Below, piece after piece: positions 1 through 7,722 of a DNA stretch of 26,425 nt. The DNA is from JAUWOY01 sp034431315 (GTDB lineage Bacteria; Chloroflexota; Anaerolineae; VGOG01), in NCBI GenBank assembly GCA_034431315.1, contig DAOUDK010000025.1, positions 1-26,425 on the forward strand, written 5' to 3'. Position 1 is the first letter of the stretch. The number at the start of each line of letters is the position of its first letter. The position numbers were made by a program, and so were the translations under genes. The notes under the pieces were generated by a model, which saw nothing but the letters and a program-made list of their open reading frames with translations, was not told where the DNA came from and made no database searches.

Positions 1-132
1 GTCCCAATGATGCCACAAATTGACGTTGAGCGCAAGAAATCGAGCGTGAGAGGAAAGAACAAAGTGCTATTCAATTGTTAACTTGCCATAAGATCACATT
101 ATCCGATACACTCTGAAGTAGAGTACGTTGCG

Positions 133-465
133 ATGAACAACATTGGGGTGACTCCGTTCACTGGCTCAGGCATACTGCGTGTGAGTGTTGATGAAGTACT
201 GTGTGGTGAAGAGGTACCTGGGGTTGAAGTCCCGATGCCTTCTGTAGTAGTGGTAAATACAGGGGCTGGGGCTGGCGACATTATGGATGCTTACGAAGGG
301 GTAGTAGCAGAAACCATTACACCCACGCCCACTGTAACAGCAACACCTACTCCCACAGCCACACCGACGGCCACCACTACGCCAACCAGCACTCCCACTC
401 CCACCCCAACAGGTACGCGGCCTACTCTATCTAGGATTTACCTCCCCCTCATCCTGAAGAACTAA
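133..465 (+). CDS. C-terminal piece of a secreted protein with Thr-Pro linker and YLPLILKN tail
   Basis: An open frame of 110 codons. Residues 1-60 are a short globular-looking stretch, about 61-95 is a Thr/Pro repeat linker (TPTPT type), and the last ten residues read RIYLPLILKN. From memory, this kind of tail closes many secreted Chloroflexota proteins and probably acts as a surface sorting or anchoring signal. There is no signal peptide, no clear ribosome binding site before the ATG, and a stop lies in the same frame at 79-81. The frame is therefore probably the surviving 3' end of a longer gene that was truncated or frameshifted upstream of, or near, the window edge. The globular part has alternating hydrophobic residues such as ILRVSVDEV but I cannot name its family. 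It converges with the minus-strand gene ending at 527. Confidence 0.5.
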   Translation: MNNIGVTPFTGSGILRVSVDEVLCGEEVPGVEVPMPSVVVVNTGAGAGDIMDAYEGVVAETITPTPTVTATPTPTATPTATTTPTSTPTPTPTGTRPTLSRIYLPLILKN

Positions 466-526
466 CTACCCTGCGGTCATACCCACACCAACACCAACCT
501 CGGACGGGCAACCGAATTTGAGCACT

Positions 527-1786
527 TCAACGCGGTTTACACGCCGAGGGCTCGCCCAAAACTCGCCACAATTCCCCGTGGCTGCTCATGACAGCCACGG
601 TGTCAACGAACTGCTTGAGGGAAGCACTCTCTCGCCGCAGCCCTTGCAACGCCTCCCCGATGGGGTCCACGGAGGTGGGACTGGTGGCGTAAGAGCCATA
701 AAAGGCGAAGTAGGCCTGGTTCAGCTTTCGGATGTAGTAGCCCTGGGACACGAGGAAGCGGCGTCGCTCCTCCATGTACTCCTCAGCTCCCTCCACGTCG
801 CCCTGAGCCAGCATCTCATCAACCGTCAGTCGGATGTGCCTCATCTCGCGGTTGAACTCGGACTCGACTGGCTCAGGTTGAGGCTGTTCATCATCATCAC
901 CCTTTTCAACGGGAGGAGGGGCCAGCTCAGGATAGAAGCGGGCGATGACCAGGCCGCCGATCTCGTCACCGACGATAGAAGCCACCGTCTCGTTGATGGT
1001 TCTCATTTGAGGACTGTCATTGTAGTGCCAGCCCAGCGGCCTGAAGAATAAATACCCATGAACCCACTCGTGGGCTGCGGTATTGACGATGAAGCCCAGG
1101 GAGGCCACTTCCATTATCATGGTTGGATAGGCCGACAGTCCCCCGACGCCTACGGTTAGCGACGATACATCAAAGGTCTCGTCAATCTCTTCCTCGATAG
1201 CCTCTCGTACGTCTAAGCCCAAACCGTGTTCGAGATAGACCCCTTTCCTAACCCGTATCTCCTGACGGGGTGAGATCACCAGGTAGAGGGGCAATTGCTC
1301 GAACTGGAACTTGACCGGAGGCCAGACGATTCTTAGAGTCTCCATATCTTCAGAGAGCAGAACCTGGGTTATCTGCTCTTCCAGAATAGCCTCTACTTGA
1401 CCCTGCGTTTTCGCCTGTCGCTGTCTCAATTCCGCCAACTCCTGGCGCAGGGGTAGCGCGGCTGTGGCTGGATCCTCTTCCTCGGTGCTGTAGGTTTGCT
1501 GGATGCTCCGCTCCAATTGGCCGATCTGCTGGATCAGGGAGACGTAATCGAGAACGATGGCCTTTTTCTCCTCCTCGCTCAAGCTCCCCGCTGCGCCCGT
1601 CAACATCTGATCGAGCTTCCGAGTGATGGCGCCAGATTCCCACCTGGCAAAGCTGAACTCGTGGCCGGCCACCACCGCGCCCATTCGATAGTCGAAGGTT
1701 CGATAGGGAGGGATGACACTGCCTTGTAGGAAGATCAAGAGGAGAAGCAAGATTCCTAGGGCTAACCTTGCTGCTTTTTTGAGCAT
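527..1786 (-). CDS. Membrane-anchored HEXXH putative metallopeptidase
   Basis: A 419-residue protein. I chose the ATG at 1786 because GAAAGG sits 8 bases before it; the frame could also begin at a GTG three codons earlier. Residues 5-25 form one hydrophobic segment (signal anchor). A Glu-rich, probably coiled-coil stretch covers about 70-140. The key motif is HEWVH at about residues 239-243, followed by NETVAS about 25 residues later. This layout of HEXXH plus a downstream Glu in an N-E-x-x-A-S context is that of gluzincin-type zinc peptidases and resembles the bacterial family annotated as putative aminopeptidase (COG4324). A second, acidic, Pro-rich low-complexity patch lies at about 288-310. 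The active site would lie outside the membrane if the N-terminus is an ordinary anchor. No neighbour suggests its substrate. The zinc-peptidase reading is well supported by the motif; the aminopeptidase label is tentative. Confidence 0.7.
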   Translation of the reverse strand: MLKKAARLALGILLLLLIFLQGSVIPPYRTFDYRMGAVVAGHEFSFARWESGAITRKLDQMLTGAAGSLSEEEKKAIVLDYVSLIQQIGQLERSIQQTYSTEEEDPATAALPLRQELAELRQRQAKTQGQVEAILEEQITQVLLSEDMETLRIVWPPVKFQFEQLPLYLVISPRQEIRVRKGVYLEHGLGLDVREAIEEEIDETFDVSSLTVGVGGLSAYPTMIMEVASLGFIVNTAAHEWVHGYLFFRPLGWHYNDSPQMRTINETVASIVGDEIGGLVIARFYPELAPPPVEKGDDDEQPQPEPVESEFNREMRHIRLTVDEMLAQGDVEGAEEYMEERRRFLVSQGYYIRKLNQAYFAFYGSYATSPTSVDPIGEALQGLRRESASLKQFVDTVAVMSSHGELWRVLGEPSACKPR

Positions 1787-2072
1787 TGTCAGCACCTTTC
1801 ACTATTCATTTCTACCTTTGATAATACAACATGTTCGCCAATTGTCAAGCGACGGAGATATGACAACGAATTCAAGGATTCATCGAACAGAACTCGATTC
1901 ATCTGGTTCGTTGTCAATCCGGCCATCGGTGTATTCGTTTCGCACAAGGGAGATTCGTTTAATCCTCTAAATTCGCTGTCATATGCTTCAAACACTCCTC
2001 ACTGGCAAAGACGGCCAATGCGATTGGCCTGCTACCCTCTCGGACCAGGAATCGAATGACCCTGAACCCAAA

Positions 2073-2107
2073 CGAAAGAGCCCTCCCAAAGTTTGAGGGC
2101 TCTTTCG
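2073..2107. terminator. 13-bp perfect hairpin, possible terminator
   Basis: CGAAAGAGCCCTC at 2073-2085 pairs perfectly with GAGGGCTCTTTCG at 2095-2107 around a 9-base loop. Read on the minus strand the stem is followed by TTTGGGTT, so it could stop transcripts leaving ecfT. The T-run is short, so intrinsic termination is possible but not certain. Confidence 0.45.
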
Positions 2108-2133
2108 CTGTATGCAGGCATGGTTATACTGAG

Positions 2134-2318
2134 CGCATTTTGATTTTGTGAATTTCGGTACTGGCGGGAAGAGTACCTCAGATTATGGAAATACACGATA
2201 TTCAGCCACGAATTGAGACAAAACGTGCCATTTTGACCTTCGGAGGTGTGATTATCGTGTATTTCTTCATCCGAGGTACTCTCCCCCCACACTCACAATT
2301 TCACACTTTTCAAATGCG
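2134..2318. repeat. Imperfect palindromic element (MITE-like or long hairpin)
   Basis: The arms 2134-2200 and 2253-2318 are imperfect inverted copies. The best part is AGAGTACCTC plus GAAATACACGATA on the left (2170-2200) against the reverse complement on the right (2253-2282). Farther out, CGCATT at 2134-2139 mirrors AATGCG at 2313-2318 with exactly equal spacing on both sides. The central loop is about 52 bases and shows no coding content. The element ends about 20 bases from the ecfT stop codon, so its transcript would fold into a long stem at the 3' end of the ECF operon. It may be a small non-autonomous mobile element or a terminator structure. Confidence 0.55.
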
Positions 2319-2337
2319 TTGAGCATATTCAGCGTGC

Positions 2338-3207
2338 CTAACCTGCCCAGGCCAACGCCCAGTCAGGCACCCAGAGTTGGCCGAAGCCGAAGAGGGAGAA
2401 GATCACCGAGAAGATGAGGAGCAGCACTGCCAGCGCTACCAGCACGTAGTCACGCCGCCGGTAGCGCAACTGCTCCAGCCACGTGCGCGGGCCGACGCCG
2501 AACGCGCGCAAGTCCATCGCGTCTATGATGTCCTCGCTGCCGGCGATGGCGTGGATCGTAACCGGCACGATCAACGGGGCCAGTTTGCGCACCTGGGTGA
2601 TCAGCCCACCTTTCAGCTTATCGATCTCGTATCCGCGGGCACGCTGCGCGTCCATCGTCAACTGAAAATCGCGTCCCAGGGTGGGGATGAAGCGCATGGT
2701 CAGCTCCATCGCATAGGCGATCTTGTCCGGCAGCCCCAATCCGTGGAAAGTGACGCCGTAGTGGGCCGGGTTCAGGGAGTAGGGGATCAGAATCGTCATG
2801 CTGGCGAGGCTGAACACCCGCACCAGTTGGCTGAGCGCGTAGAAGGTGCGCTCGACGGTGATGTTGAGCGTTGGCCGCCAGTTGAAGATGGTGAACGGCG
2901 CTCTCAGGCTGGTGATCAGGTGCTCCTCGGCGTAAAACTCCACCCCGCCACGGCCAGTCAAGAACGTCAGCAACGAGAAGAAAGTGACAAACCCGCCCAT
3001 GAACAGCCAGACGCGGCGCGTCTCGTGCCACTTGATTCCCGACGTGAAGATCGCCACCAGGGCGATGACGAGGAGTGGGGCCAGAAAGCGCAGGTCCCAG
3101 AACATGACAGAGGCGACCATAAAGCAGCCGTAGAAGATTAACCACGCCCGTGGGTCCAAGCTTTGGATCAGTGATTTTCGCTTGCGATAGCGCCAGGTTA
3201 CCAGCAT
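2338..3207 (-). CDS. ecfT: Energy-coupling factor transporter transmembrane protein EcfT
   Basis: A 289-residue membrane protein of the CbiQ/EcfT family, which links the ECF ATPases to the substrate-binding S subunit. It has hydrophobic segments at about 21-60, 65-85, 120-145 and 252-280. The two cytoplasmic coupling motifs expected for the family are visible: AQRARG at 187-192 and the variant AMDLRAFG at about 230-237. These contact the ATPase pair. The start ATG follows an AGGTGGAG sequence. It lies 25 bases after the S-component gene, so the two are surely co-transcribed. The last segment (FGFGQLWVPDWALAWAG) is rich in aromatic residues. Confidence 0.88.
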   Translation of the reverse strand: MLVTWRYRKRKSLIQSLDPRAWLIFYGCFMVASVMFWDLRFLAPLLVIALVAIFTSGIKWHETRRVWLFMGGFVTFFSLLTFLTGRGGVEFYAEEHLITSLRAPFTIFNWRPTLNITVERTFYALSQLVRVFSLASMTILIPYSLNPAHYGVTFHGLGLPDKIAYAMELTMRFIPTLGRDFQLTMDAQRARGYEIDKLKGGLITQVRKLAPLIVPVTIHAIAGSEDIIDAMDLRAFGVGPRTWLEQLRYRRRDYVLVALAVLLLIFSVIFSLFGFGQLWVPDWALAWAG

Positions 3208-3232
3208 CGCTCCACCTGATGGTTAGTGGCTT

Positions 3233-4165
3233 TTACCGCCCGGTCTGCCGCTGGACGGCTGCGTAGGCCACCACCAGGATCGGCACCAGGATGGCGGCGA
3301 AGATCAGGTTGGGGCCGGCTGCGGGCAGGAACTCGCCCACGATGGCCACGGCTGGCGAAAAGCCGTTGATCCAGATGTCGGATATGGCAGCGAAGCCGAT
3401 GCCGATGAAGTTGCCCAACATGCTCCAGGTCACCGCAGCCGCCACGTCAACGTTCTGGCCGAAGGCGAAGCGGACGATGAGCACCAACGCAAGGCCGATC
3501 ACCACTGAAAGAGCGGCGAACCAGGTTATGGTCGCGTCACCGAAGATGCCCGCATCCGGGTCGAAGAACATCATGTTGGCCAGGCTGGGGTTCAGCAGCC
3601 AGAATATGGCCGCTATGGCGGCCAACACTGCGCTGATGATGAGCACCGTGTTCATGCCCTTCTTCTTGTCGGCGAAGAGGAGCGCCATGCCGGCGATCAT
3701 GCCGACCAACCCGTTGCCCACACTCCACTGCGGTGAGAGGCCGAAGCCGGTCAGCGCGTCGCCAAACATGTTGCCCACCGCGCCGGTGAAGAAGCCCACC
3801 GTCGGGCCAAAGGCATAGCCGAAGAACATCGGGATAGCGATGGCGGGCCGGAGCGCGACCTGGCTGACCGACGGCACGGCGAAGACGGTGCCGTTAAAGA
3901 GGTAGGAGAACACGGCGTACAGTGCTGCGCCGATGGCCATATACACCACCTGGCGCGTGCCCACCTCCCACACCCCGCTGCTGCTCGTGAGCCAGTAGAC
4001 GACGAGGACGATGAGAAGGCCGATGCCCACGAACACGAAGCGCAACAGGGCCGTTTCGTCCAGTTTGAGGCTCTCGTTCATCGCCCCCCCGATCCACACG
4101 ACGAGCAAGAATATGGCCAGGACGGCGGCGAGCGCGACGATCACGGAAAGCAATTTGCGGTTCAT
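3233..4165 (-). CDS. Large ECF transporter substrate-binding (S) component
   Basis: A 310-residue integral membrane protein between the ECF ATPase and EcfT genes. I chose the ATG at 4165 because AAAGGAGG lies just before it; an in-frame ATG six codons upstream lies before this ribosome binding site. Two hydrophobic segments at the N-terminus (about 5-27 and 40-60) precede an S-component-like core: segments around VVYMAIGAALYAVFSYLF, a RPAIAIPMFFGYAFGPTVGF stretch and GNMFGDALTG. More segments follow at about 170-190, 215-235 and 255-305. Ordinary S components have about six segments and 170-220 residues, so this one is clearly longer. Its position in the operon fixes the role as substrate-recognition subunit; the vitamin, metal or other substrate cannot be told from the sequence. 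Confidence 0.78.
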   Translation of the reverse strand: MNRKLLSVIVALAAVLAIFLLVVWIGGAMNESLKLDETALLRFVFVGIGLLIVLVVYWLTSSSGVWEVGTRQVVYMAIGAALYAVFSYLFNGTVFAVPSVSQVALRPAIAIPMFFGYAFGPTVGFFTGAVGNMFGDALTGFGLSPQWSVGNGLVGMIAGMALLFADKKKGMNTVLIISAVLAAIAAIFWLLNPSLANMMFFDPDAGIFGDATITWFAALSVVIGLALVLIVRFAFGQNVDVAAAVTWSMLGNFIGIGFAAISDIWINGFSPAVAIVGEFLPAAGPNLIFAAILVPILVVAYAAVQRQTGR

Positions 4166-4231
4166 TAGATTCCTCCTTTGCATTTGTGTGTCTTAAAGTT
4201 TTCTGGCCGTTAGAATAAAAGTCGTGCTGAT

Positions 4232-4252
4232 TTACTTCATAGTCACCTCCTT
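4232..4252 (-). promoter_or_regulatory. Near-perfect Shine-Dalgarno with a two-codon ORF (Met-Lys-stop)
   Basis: On the minus strand AAGGAGGTGACT (4241-4252) is followed directly by ATG AAG TAA (4240-4232). The ribosome binding site is as strong as any in the window, yet it drives only a dipeptide. It sits between the ECF ATPase stop (4271) and the S-component start (4165) and is in the same reading frame as the S gene. It could be a translational attenuator or stand-by site, or the relic of an older start. Confidence 0.5.
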
Positions 4253-4270
4253 GTCTATCCTCCAACTCTG

Positions 4271-5890
4271 TCACACGTGAGCCAACAGCTCCGCCCGCAT
4301 GAAGCGCCCCGTCTGGGGCAGGCGCTCCAGGTTGGCCGCCAGCAGCGAGGTAGGCACGATGTGGCAACGTTCCAGGAGATCGTACTGGGCCAGCACCTCC
4401 TGAGTCGGCCCGTCGGCGACTATGCGTCCCTCGTAGACCAGGATCACGCGGTTGGCGTAGCAGACTGCTAAATCTATGTCGTGGGTGATGAACAGGATGG
4501 CCTCGAAATTTGGCAACTGCAGGATGGCGTCCATGAAAACCATGTAGTTCTTGTAATCCTGGCCCGCTGTGGGCTCGTCCATCACCAGGACACGCGAGCG
4601 CATGGACATGATGGCCGCGATGCTGACCCGCTTCTGCTGGCCGAAGCTGAGGGCCAGGGGTGGGTACTCTTCCAGCCCGCTGAGGTTGAGGATTCTCACC
4701 GCCTCAGCCACGCCCTCGTCAATAGTCACCTCATCGTAGCCCAGGTTCTCAGGGCCGAAGGCCAGCTCCTTCCGCACCGTGGGGGCGAAGAGCATGTGGC
4801 TGGGGCTCTGGAAGACGTAGCCCAGGGTCCTGGCGATCTCGGCCACGCTCAGCTCGTGCGTGTCCACTCCTTCGACTAGCACTCGTCCCCCCGTGGGCTT
4901 AAGCAGGCCGATGGCGTGTTTGACCAGGGTGGTCTTGCCCGCCCCATTGGGGCCCAGGACGGCGATGATGTCGCCGCGGTTGATGGTCAGGTTGACGTCG
5001 TGGAGCACCAGCGGCCCCTCCTCGTAGGCAAAACCCACCTCCTCGAACTCCACTAAAGTCTCGCCGACCTCCTCCGCTTGAGTCAGAAGAGGCGGCGAAT
5101 AGGCGGGAGCCTGATCGTGGCGGGCCCGGGCGATGATCATCGGCGCCGGCAGCTTGACCTCGTGGTAGTCCACCACTCGCTCCAGGCCAGCCGCAGGCCC
5201 AAGATACTGCAGTTGTCCGTCCATCAGAAAGAGGGCCTTTTCCGGCCTGATCTTCAGTATATCCTCGACCCGGTGCTCGACGATGAGGATGGTCCGGCCC
5301 TCGTCGGCCAGGCGGCGGATTAGGCGCAGGGCCTCCTGCGCGCTGGCGGGGTCGAGACTGGCCAGGGGCTCATCCAGCAGCAGTATGGAGGGCTGCATGG
5401 CCAGGATGCCAGCCAGGGCCACCTTCTGCTTCTCGCCGCCAGAGAGGTAGAAGGTCTCCCGACGCCGCAGATGGTTGATGTCCAGGTAGTCGAGGGTTTC
5501 GTCAACCCGAGCGGTGATCTCCGCCCGCGGCAGCCCCAGGTTCTCCGGCCCGAAGGCCACCTCGTTGACCACCCGGCTGCCCAGGATTTGACGCTCAGGG
5601 TCTTGCAGCACCGTGCCCACGATCTGGGAGATGGCCGCCAGAGACTTATCGCTGGTCTCTTCCCCGTGGAGAAAGATCCGTCCCTCCAACTCCCCCCTGT
5701 AGCTGCGGGGGATGAGGCCGTTCAGGCAGCGGATCAGGGTGGTTTTGCCGCAGCCGCTGGTGCCAGCCACCAGCATGATCTGCCCTGCCTCCAGTTCAAA
5801 GGAGACGTCGCGCAGGGCATATTCAGGCCGGTCGCGATATTTGAAAGATAATTGCTCCACAGCTAGAGCGGGAGCGCGTTTGTCACCCAA
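4271..5890 (-). CDS. Fused double ECF transporter ATPase (EcfA-EcfA')
   Basis: A 539-residue protein with two complete ABC ATPase domains. Domain 1 has Walker A GTSGCGKTT at 43-51, signature LSGGEKQKVALA near 149-160 and Walker B ILLLDEPLASLDP near 169-181. Domain 2 begins near 280 with Walker A GPNGAGKTT at 313-321, signature LSFGQQKRVSIA and Walker B VLVMDEPTAGQD. The LSFGQ variant is common in the second half of such fused ECF ATPases. The start is TTG at 5890, preceded by GGAGAGG. The protein would provide both motor domains for the S and T components encoded next. The genes lie downstream of the acyltransferase with about 100 bases between; no riboswitch could be recognised there, so the substrate stays open. 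Confidence 0.9.
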   Translation of the reverse strand: MGDKRAPALAVEQLSFKYRDRPEYALRDVSFELEAGQIMLVAGTSGCGKTTLIRCLNGLIPRSYRGELEGRIFLHGEETSDKSLAAISQIVGTVLQDPERQILGSRVVNEVAFGPENLGLPRAEITARVDETLDYLDINHLRRRETFYLSGGEKQKVALAGILAMQPSILLLDEPLASLDPASAQEALRLIRRLADEGRTILIVEHRVEDILKIRPEKALFLMDGQLQYLGPAAGLERVVDYHEVKLPAPMIIARARHDQAPAYSPPLLTQAEEVGETLVEFEEVGFAYEEGPLVLHDVNLTINRGDIIAVLGPNGAGKTTLVKHAIGLLKPTGGRVLVEGVDTHELSVAEIARTLGYVFQSPSHMLFAPTVRKELAFGPENLGYDEVTIDEGVAEAVRILNLSGLEEYPPLALSFGQQKRVSIAAIMSMRSRVLVMDEPTAGQDYKNYMVFMDAILQLPNFEAILFITHDIDLAVCYANRVILVYEGRIVADGPTQEVLAQYDLLERCHIVPTSLLAANLERLPQTGRFMRAELLAHV

Positions 5891-5992
5891 GTGTCACCTC
5901 TCCAAAAGAGATAACCCCGTGAAAGGGTGGAAGTTGCGTTTGCTTCCTATTAAGAAAGCTGTCAAACCGAGAAGTCGCTTGGGTTATTCACC

Positions 5993-6694
5993 CTATGCGT
6001 GACGAAGGTTGCTTTCCGCACCGGGGGGAAAGCGGAGGTATGCCTCGGTGGCCGCCGACAGGTCGGAGTAGACGCCCCGGTAGGCTGGGGGCAGCAACGC
6101 CGCCACCTGATACATGATCTCGTCAACCATCTGCTGGCGCACCTGGCGGGTCACCTTGACCCCGTCAGGGTCCAGGTAGAACGGTTGGCCTACGACGATG
6201 TGAAAGTCGGTGCGGCGCAGGCGTGGCAGGTTGCGCCAGAAGAGTTCCCCACCGTAGTAGGCCACGGGCAGCAGGGGCGCACCGCTACGCAAGGCCAGGA
6301 ATACGACGCCAGGATGGCCCGGCTGTAGGCGTCCGTGACCGCTGCGGGTGCCCTCCGGGGCCACGGCCAGGATTTGCCCCACTTCCAGGGCTTTCAGCGC
6401 CTGGCGCAAAGCAGCTATGTCAGCCTCCCCGCGCCGTAGCGGGATGGCTCCCCCCAGGTCGAACAGTGCCCCCAGGGTGGCATTGTCCCAGGTCTCGGCC
6501 TTAGCAAAGCCGGTTACCGGACGCGGTTGCAGGTGGGTGTAGAGAAGCGGCACTTCCAGGAAGTTGACGTGGTTGGCGACGATGATGAGCGGCCCCTGGT
6601 CTGGCACCCGCGCTAACTGAGCATCGTCCACGCGGCAGAGAAGACGAGTCAGCGCCTTGATGGTCGAGGTTGCCACCCGGTAAGTGAGCGTCAT
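5993..6694 (-). CDS. PlsC-type 1-acylglycerol-3-phosphate acyltransferase
   Basis: A 233-residue acyltransferase that would move a fatty acyl group onto lysophosphatidic acid or a similar lipid at the inner membrane face. Motif I reads NHVNFLE at 41-47 where the family has NHxxxxD, so the acidic member of the catalytic pair is Glu, not Asp. Motif III is PEGTRS at 113-118, as expected, followed by a basic Gly-rich loop. The start ATG overlaps the stop of the lipid kinase (ATGA at 6691-6694), so translation is coupled. The reading frame stays open far upstream, but that part is the out-of-frame shadow of the kinase gene. The pairing with a diacylglycerol-kinase-like enzyme points to phosphatidic acid metabolism. 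Confidence 0.85.
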   Translation of the reverse strand: MTLTYRVATSTIKALTRLLCRVDDAQLARVPDQGPLIIVANHVNFLEVPLLYTHLQPRPVTGFAKAETWDNATLGALFDLGGAIPLRRGEADIAALRQALKALEVGQILAVAPEGTRSGHGRLQPGHPGVVFLALRSGAPLLPVAYYGGELFWRNLPRLRRTDFHIVVGQPFYLDPDGVKVTRQVRQQMVDEIMYQVAALLPPAYRGVYSDLSAATEAYLRFPPGAESNLRHA

Positions 6695-7644
6695 TCTATG
6701 GCCTCCGGCGGTTGGCAGATGATCTCGATCTGACGCGGCAGCAGCTCCAACTCCAGCCGTCGCCCGTCGGTGCACAGCGTCTCCCCGTCGGCGTGGGCGG
6801 GCAGCACCCCTTCGACAGCGGTGACGATCACGCGCCGCGTCCGCCCGGTCTGGATCGGTTCCTGGGTGGCTTGCGTGCCCCGCAAGAAGTGGGGGATGAG
6901 GCCGAAGATGCGAGCCCGGCTCACCTCGCGGGCGATGCACAGATCGAACAGGCCGTCGTCGGGTTGACCCTGCGGGGCCATCATGAAGCCGCCGCCCATC
7001 CGCCGTCCGTTCATGATTGAGATCATCAGCGAGTATTGCTTGATCGCGAGGTTTTCCGCCGTCTGCCCGTCGTACTTGATGGTGACCAGCGGGGCCTGGT
7101 AGTACAGGAAAATGGTCTTGAGCACAGCCACCAGGTAGGATGGAAACCCGTGCAACCGGGTCATTTTGACCGCCTCGAAGCCGACCACGGCGTCGAAGCC
7201 AATGCCCACGCCGTTGCCGAAGTAGCGGCCCTCCGGATAGAGGCCGCCGATGACCCGTCCGACGTCCATCGTGCGCCGGTGGCCCTGGACCAGCACCTGG
7301 CAACCTGTTTCCAGGTCGGTAGGGATGCCCATGCCGTAGGCAAAGTCGTTGCCCCGGCCGACGCACAGTATCCCCATCGGGCACGTTCCCGCGCCGGCCT
7401 GCTTGGCGCGCATCAAGCCGTTGAGCACCTCGTTGGCAGTGCCGTCGCCGCCCACTGCGACCACGCCGTCATATCCTGCGGCGACAGCCTCCTGAGCCAG
7501 GTCGGCCGCGTGCCAGGGGGCTTCCGTGCGCACCAGGTCGAAATCCAGGCCGTATCCGTTCAGTAGACTCTCGATCTGAGGGATGGCCTGCTCGCCAGCC
7601 TCTCGGCCGGCGATGGGATTGACGATGAGCTTGTATGTGGTCAT
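6691..7644 (-). CDS. Diacylglycerol kinase-like lipid kinase (YegS/DagK family)
   Basis: A 317-residue soluble lipid kinase. The nucleotide-binding signature GGDGTANEV lies at 65-73, after the family N-terminus KLIVNPIAG. The middle has MGILCVGRGNDFAYGMGIP, matching the usual GTGND-type motif with RGND here, and the C-terminal half is the beta-sandwich typical of the family (ARIFGLIPHFLRG). It would phosphorylate diacylglycerol or a related lipid with ATP. The ATG at 7644 has GAGGAG seven to eight bases upstream and a strong promoter at 7666-7694. It shares a four-base overlap with plsC downstream. Confidence 0.87.
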   Translation of the reverse strand: MTTYKLIVNPIAGREAGEQAIPQIESLLNGYGLDFDLVRTEAPWHAADLAQEAVAAGYDGVVAVGGDGTANEVLNGLMRAKQAGAGTCPMGILCVGRGNDFAYGMGIPTDLETGCQVLVQGHRRTMDVGRVIGGLYPEGRYFGNGVGIGFDAVVGFEAVKMTRLHGFPSYLVAVLKTIFLYYQAPLVTIKYDGQTAENLAIKQYSLMISIMNGRRMGGGFMMAPQGQPDDGLFDLCIAREVSRARIFGLIPHFLRGTQATQEPIQTGRTRRVIVTAVEGVLPAHADGETLCTDGRRLELELLPRQIEIICQPPEAIE

Positions 7645-7665
7645 ATCATCTCCTCACTTGTGAGT

Positions 7666-7694
7666 ATTATAACATCTTTCCAGGGATTTGCCAA
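7666..7694 (-). promoter_or_regulatory. Sigma70-type promoter for the lipid kinase operon
   Basis: On the minus strand TTGGCA (7689-7694) and a perfect TATAAT (7666-7671) are separated by exactly 17 bases. Transcription would start near 7659, giving a short leader of about 15 bases to the start codon at 7644. It lies in the 78-base gap after the antiporter operon, showing that the kinase-acyltransferase genes, and perhaps the ECF genes behind them, can be expressed separately. Confidence 0.75.
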
Positions 7695-7722
7695 TGATCA
7701 GAGAGGCTGAACATTGCCCAAT

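Larger units (their letters stand above)
1787..2337. other. Gene-free stretch with ATTCG-rich repeats, a hairpin and a long palindrome
   Basis: About 550 bases between the HEXXH gene and the end of ecfT, with no convincing gene on either strand. Positions 1860-1985 carry a loose run of ATTCGTT/AACGAAT words. Positions 2073-2107 form a perfect 13-bp hairpin, and 2134-2318 form an imperfect palindrome; both are listed separately. The frames of 60-86 codons here have no ribosome binding site or recognisable content. Confidence 0.7.

Noticed and set aside
2377..3141. A 254-codon plus-strand open frame across ecfT
   Set aside because: Antisense to ecfT, very rich in charged residues and Gln, no start signals.
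5891..5992. Riboswitch before the ECF ATPase gene
   Set aside because: I compared the leader with the cores I know for such transporters (for example preQ1) and saw no match; only a ribosome binding site is clear.
6695..7384. N-terminal extension of the PlsC frame
   Set aside because: The extension overlaps the lipid kinase in another frame, reads as Arg/Pro/Gly-rich nonsense, and the ATGA overlap gives a natural start.
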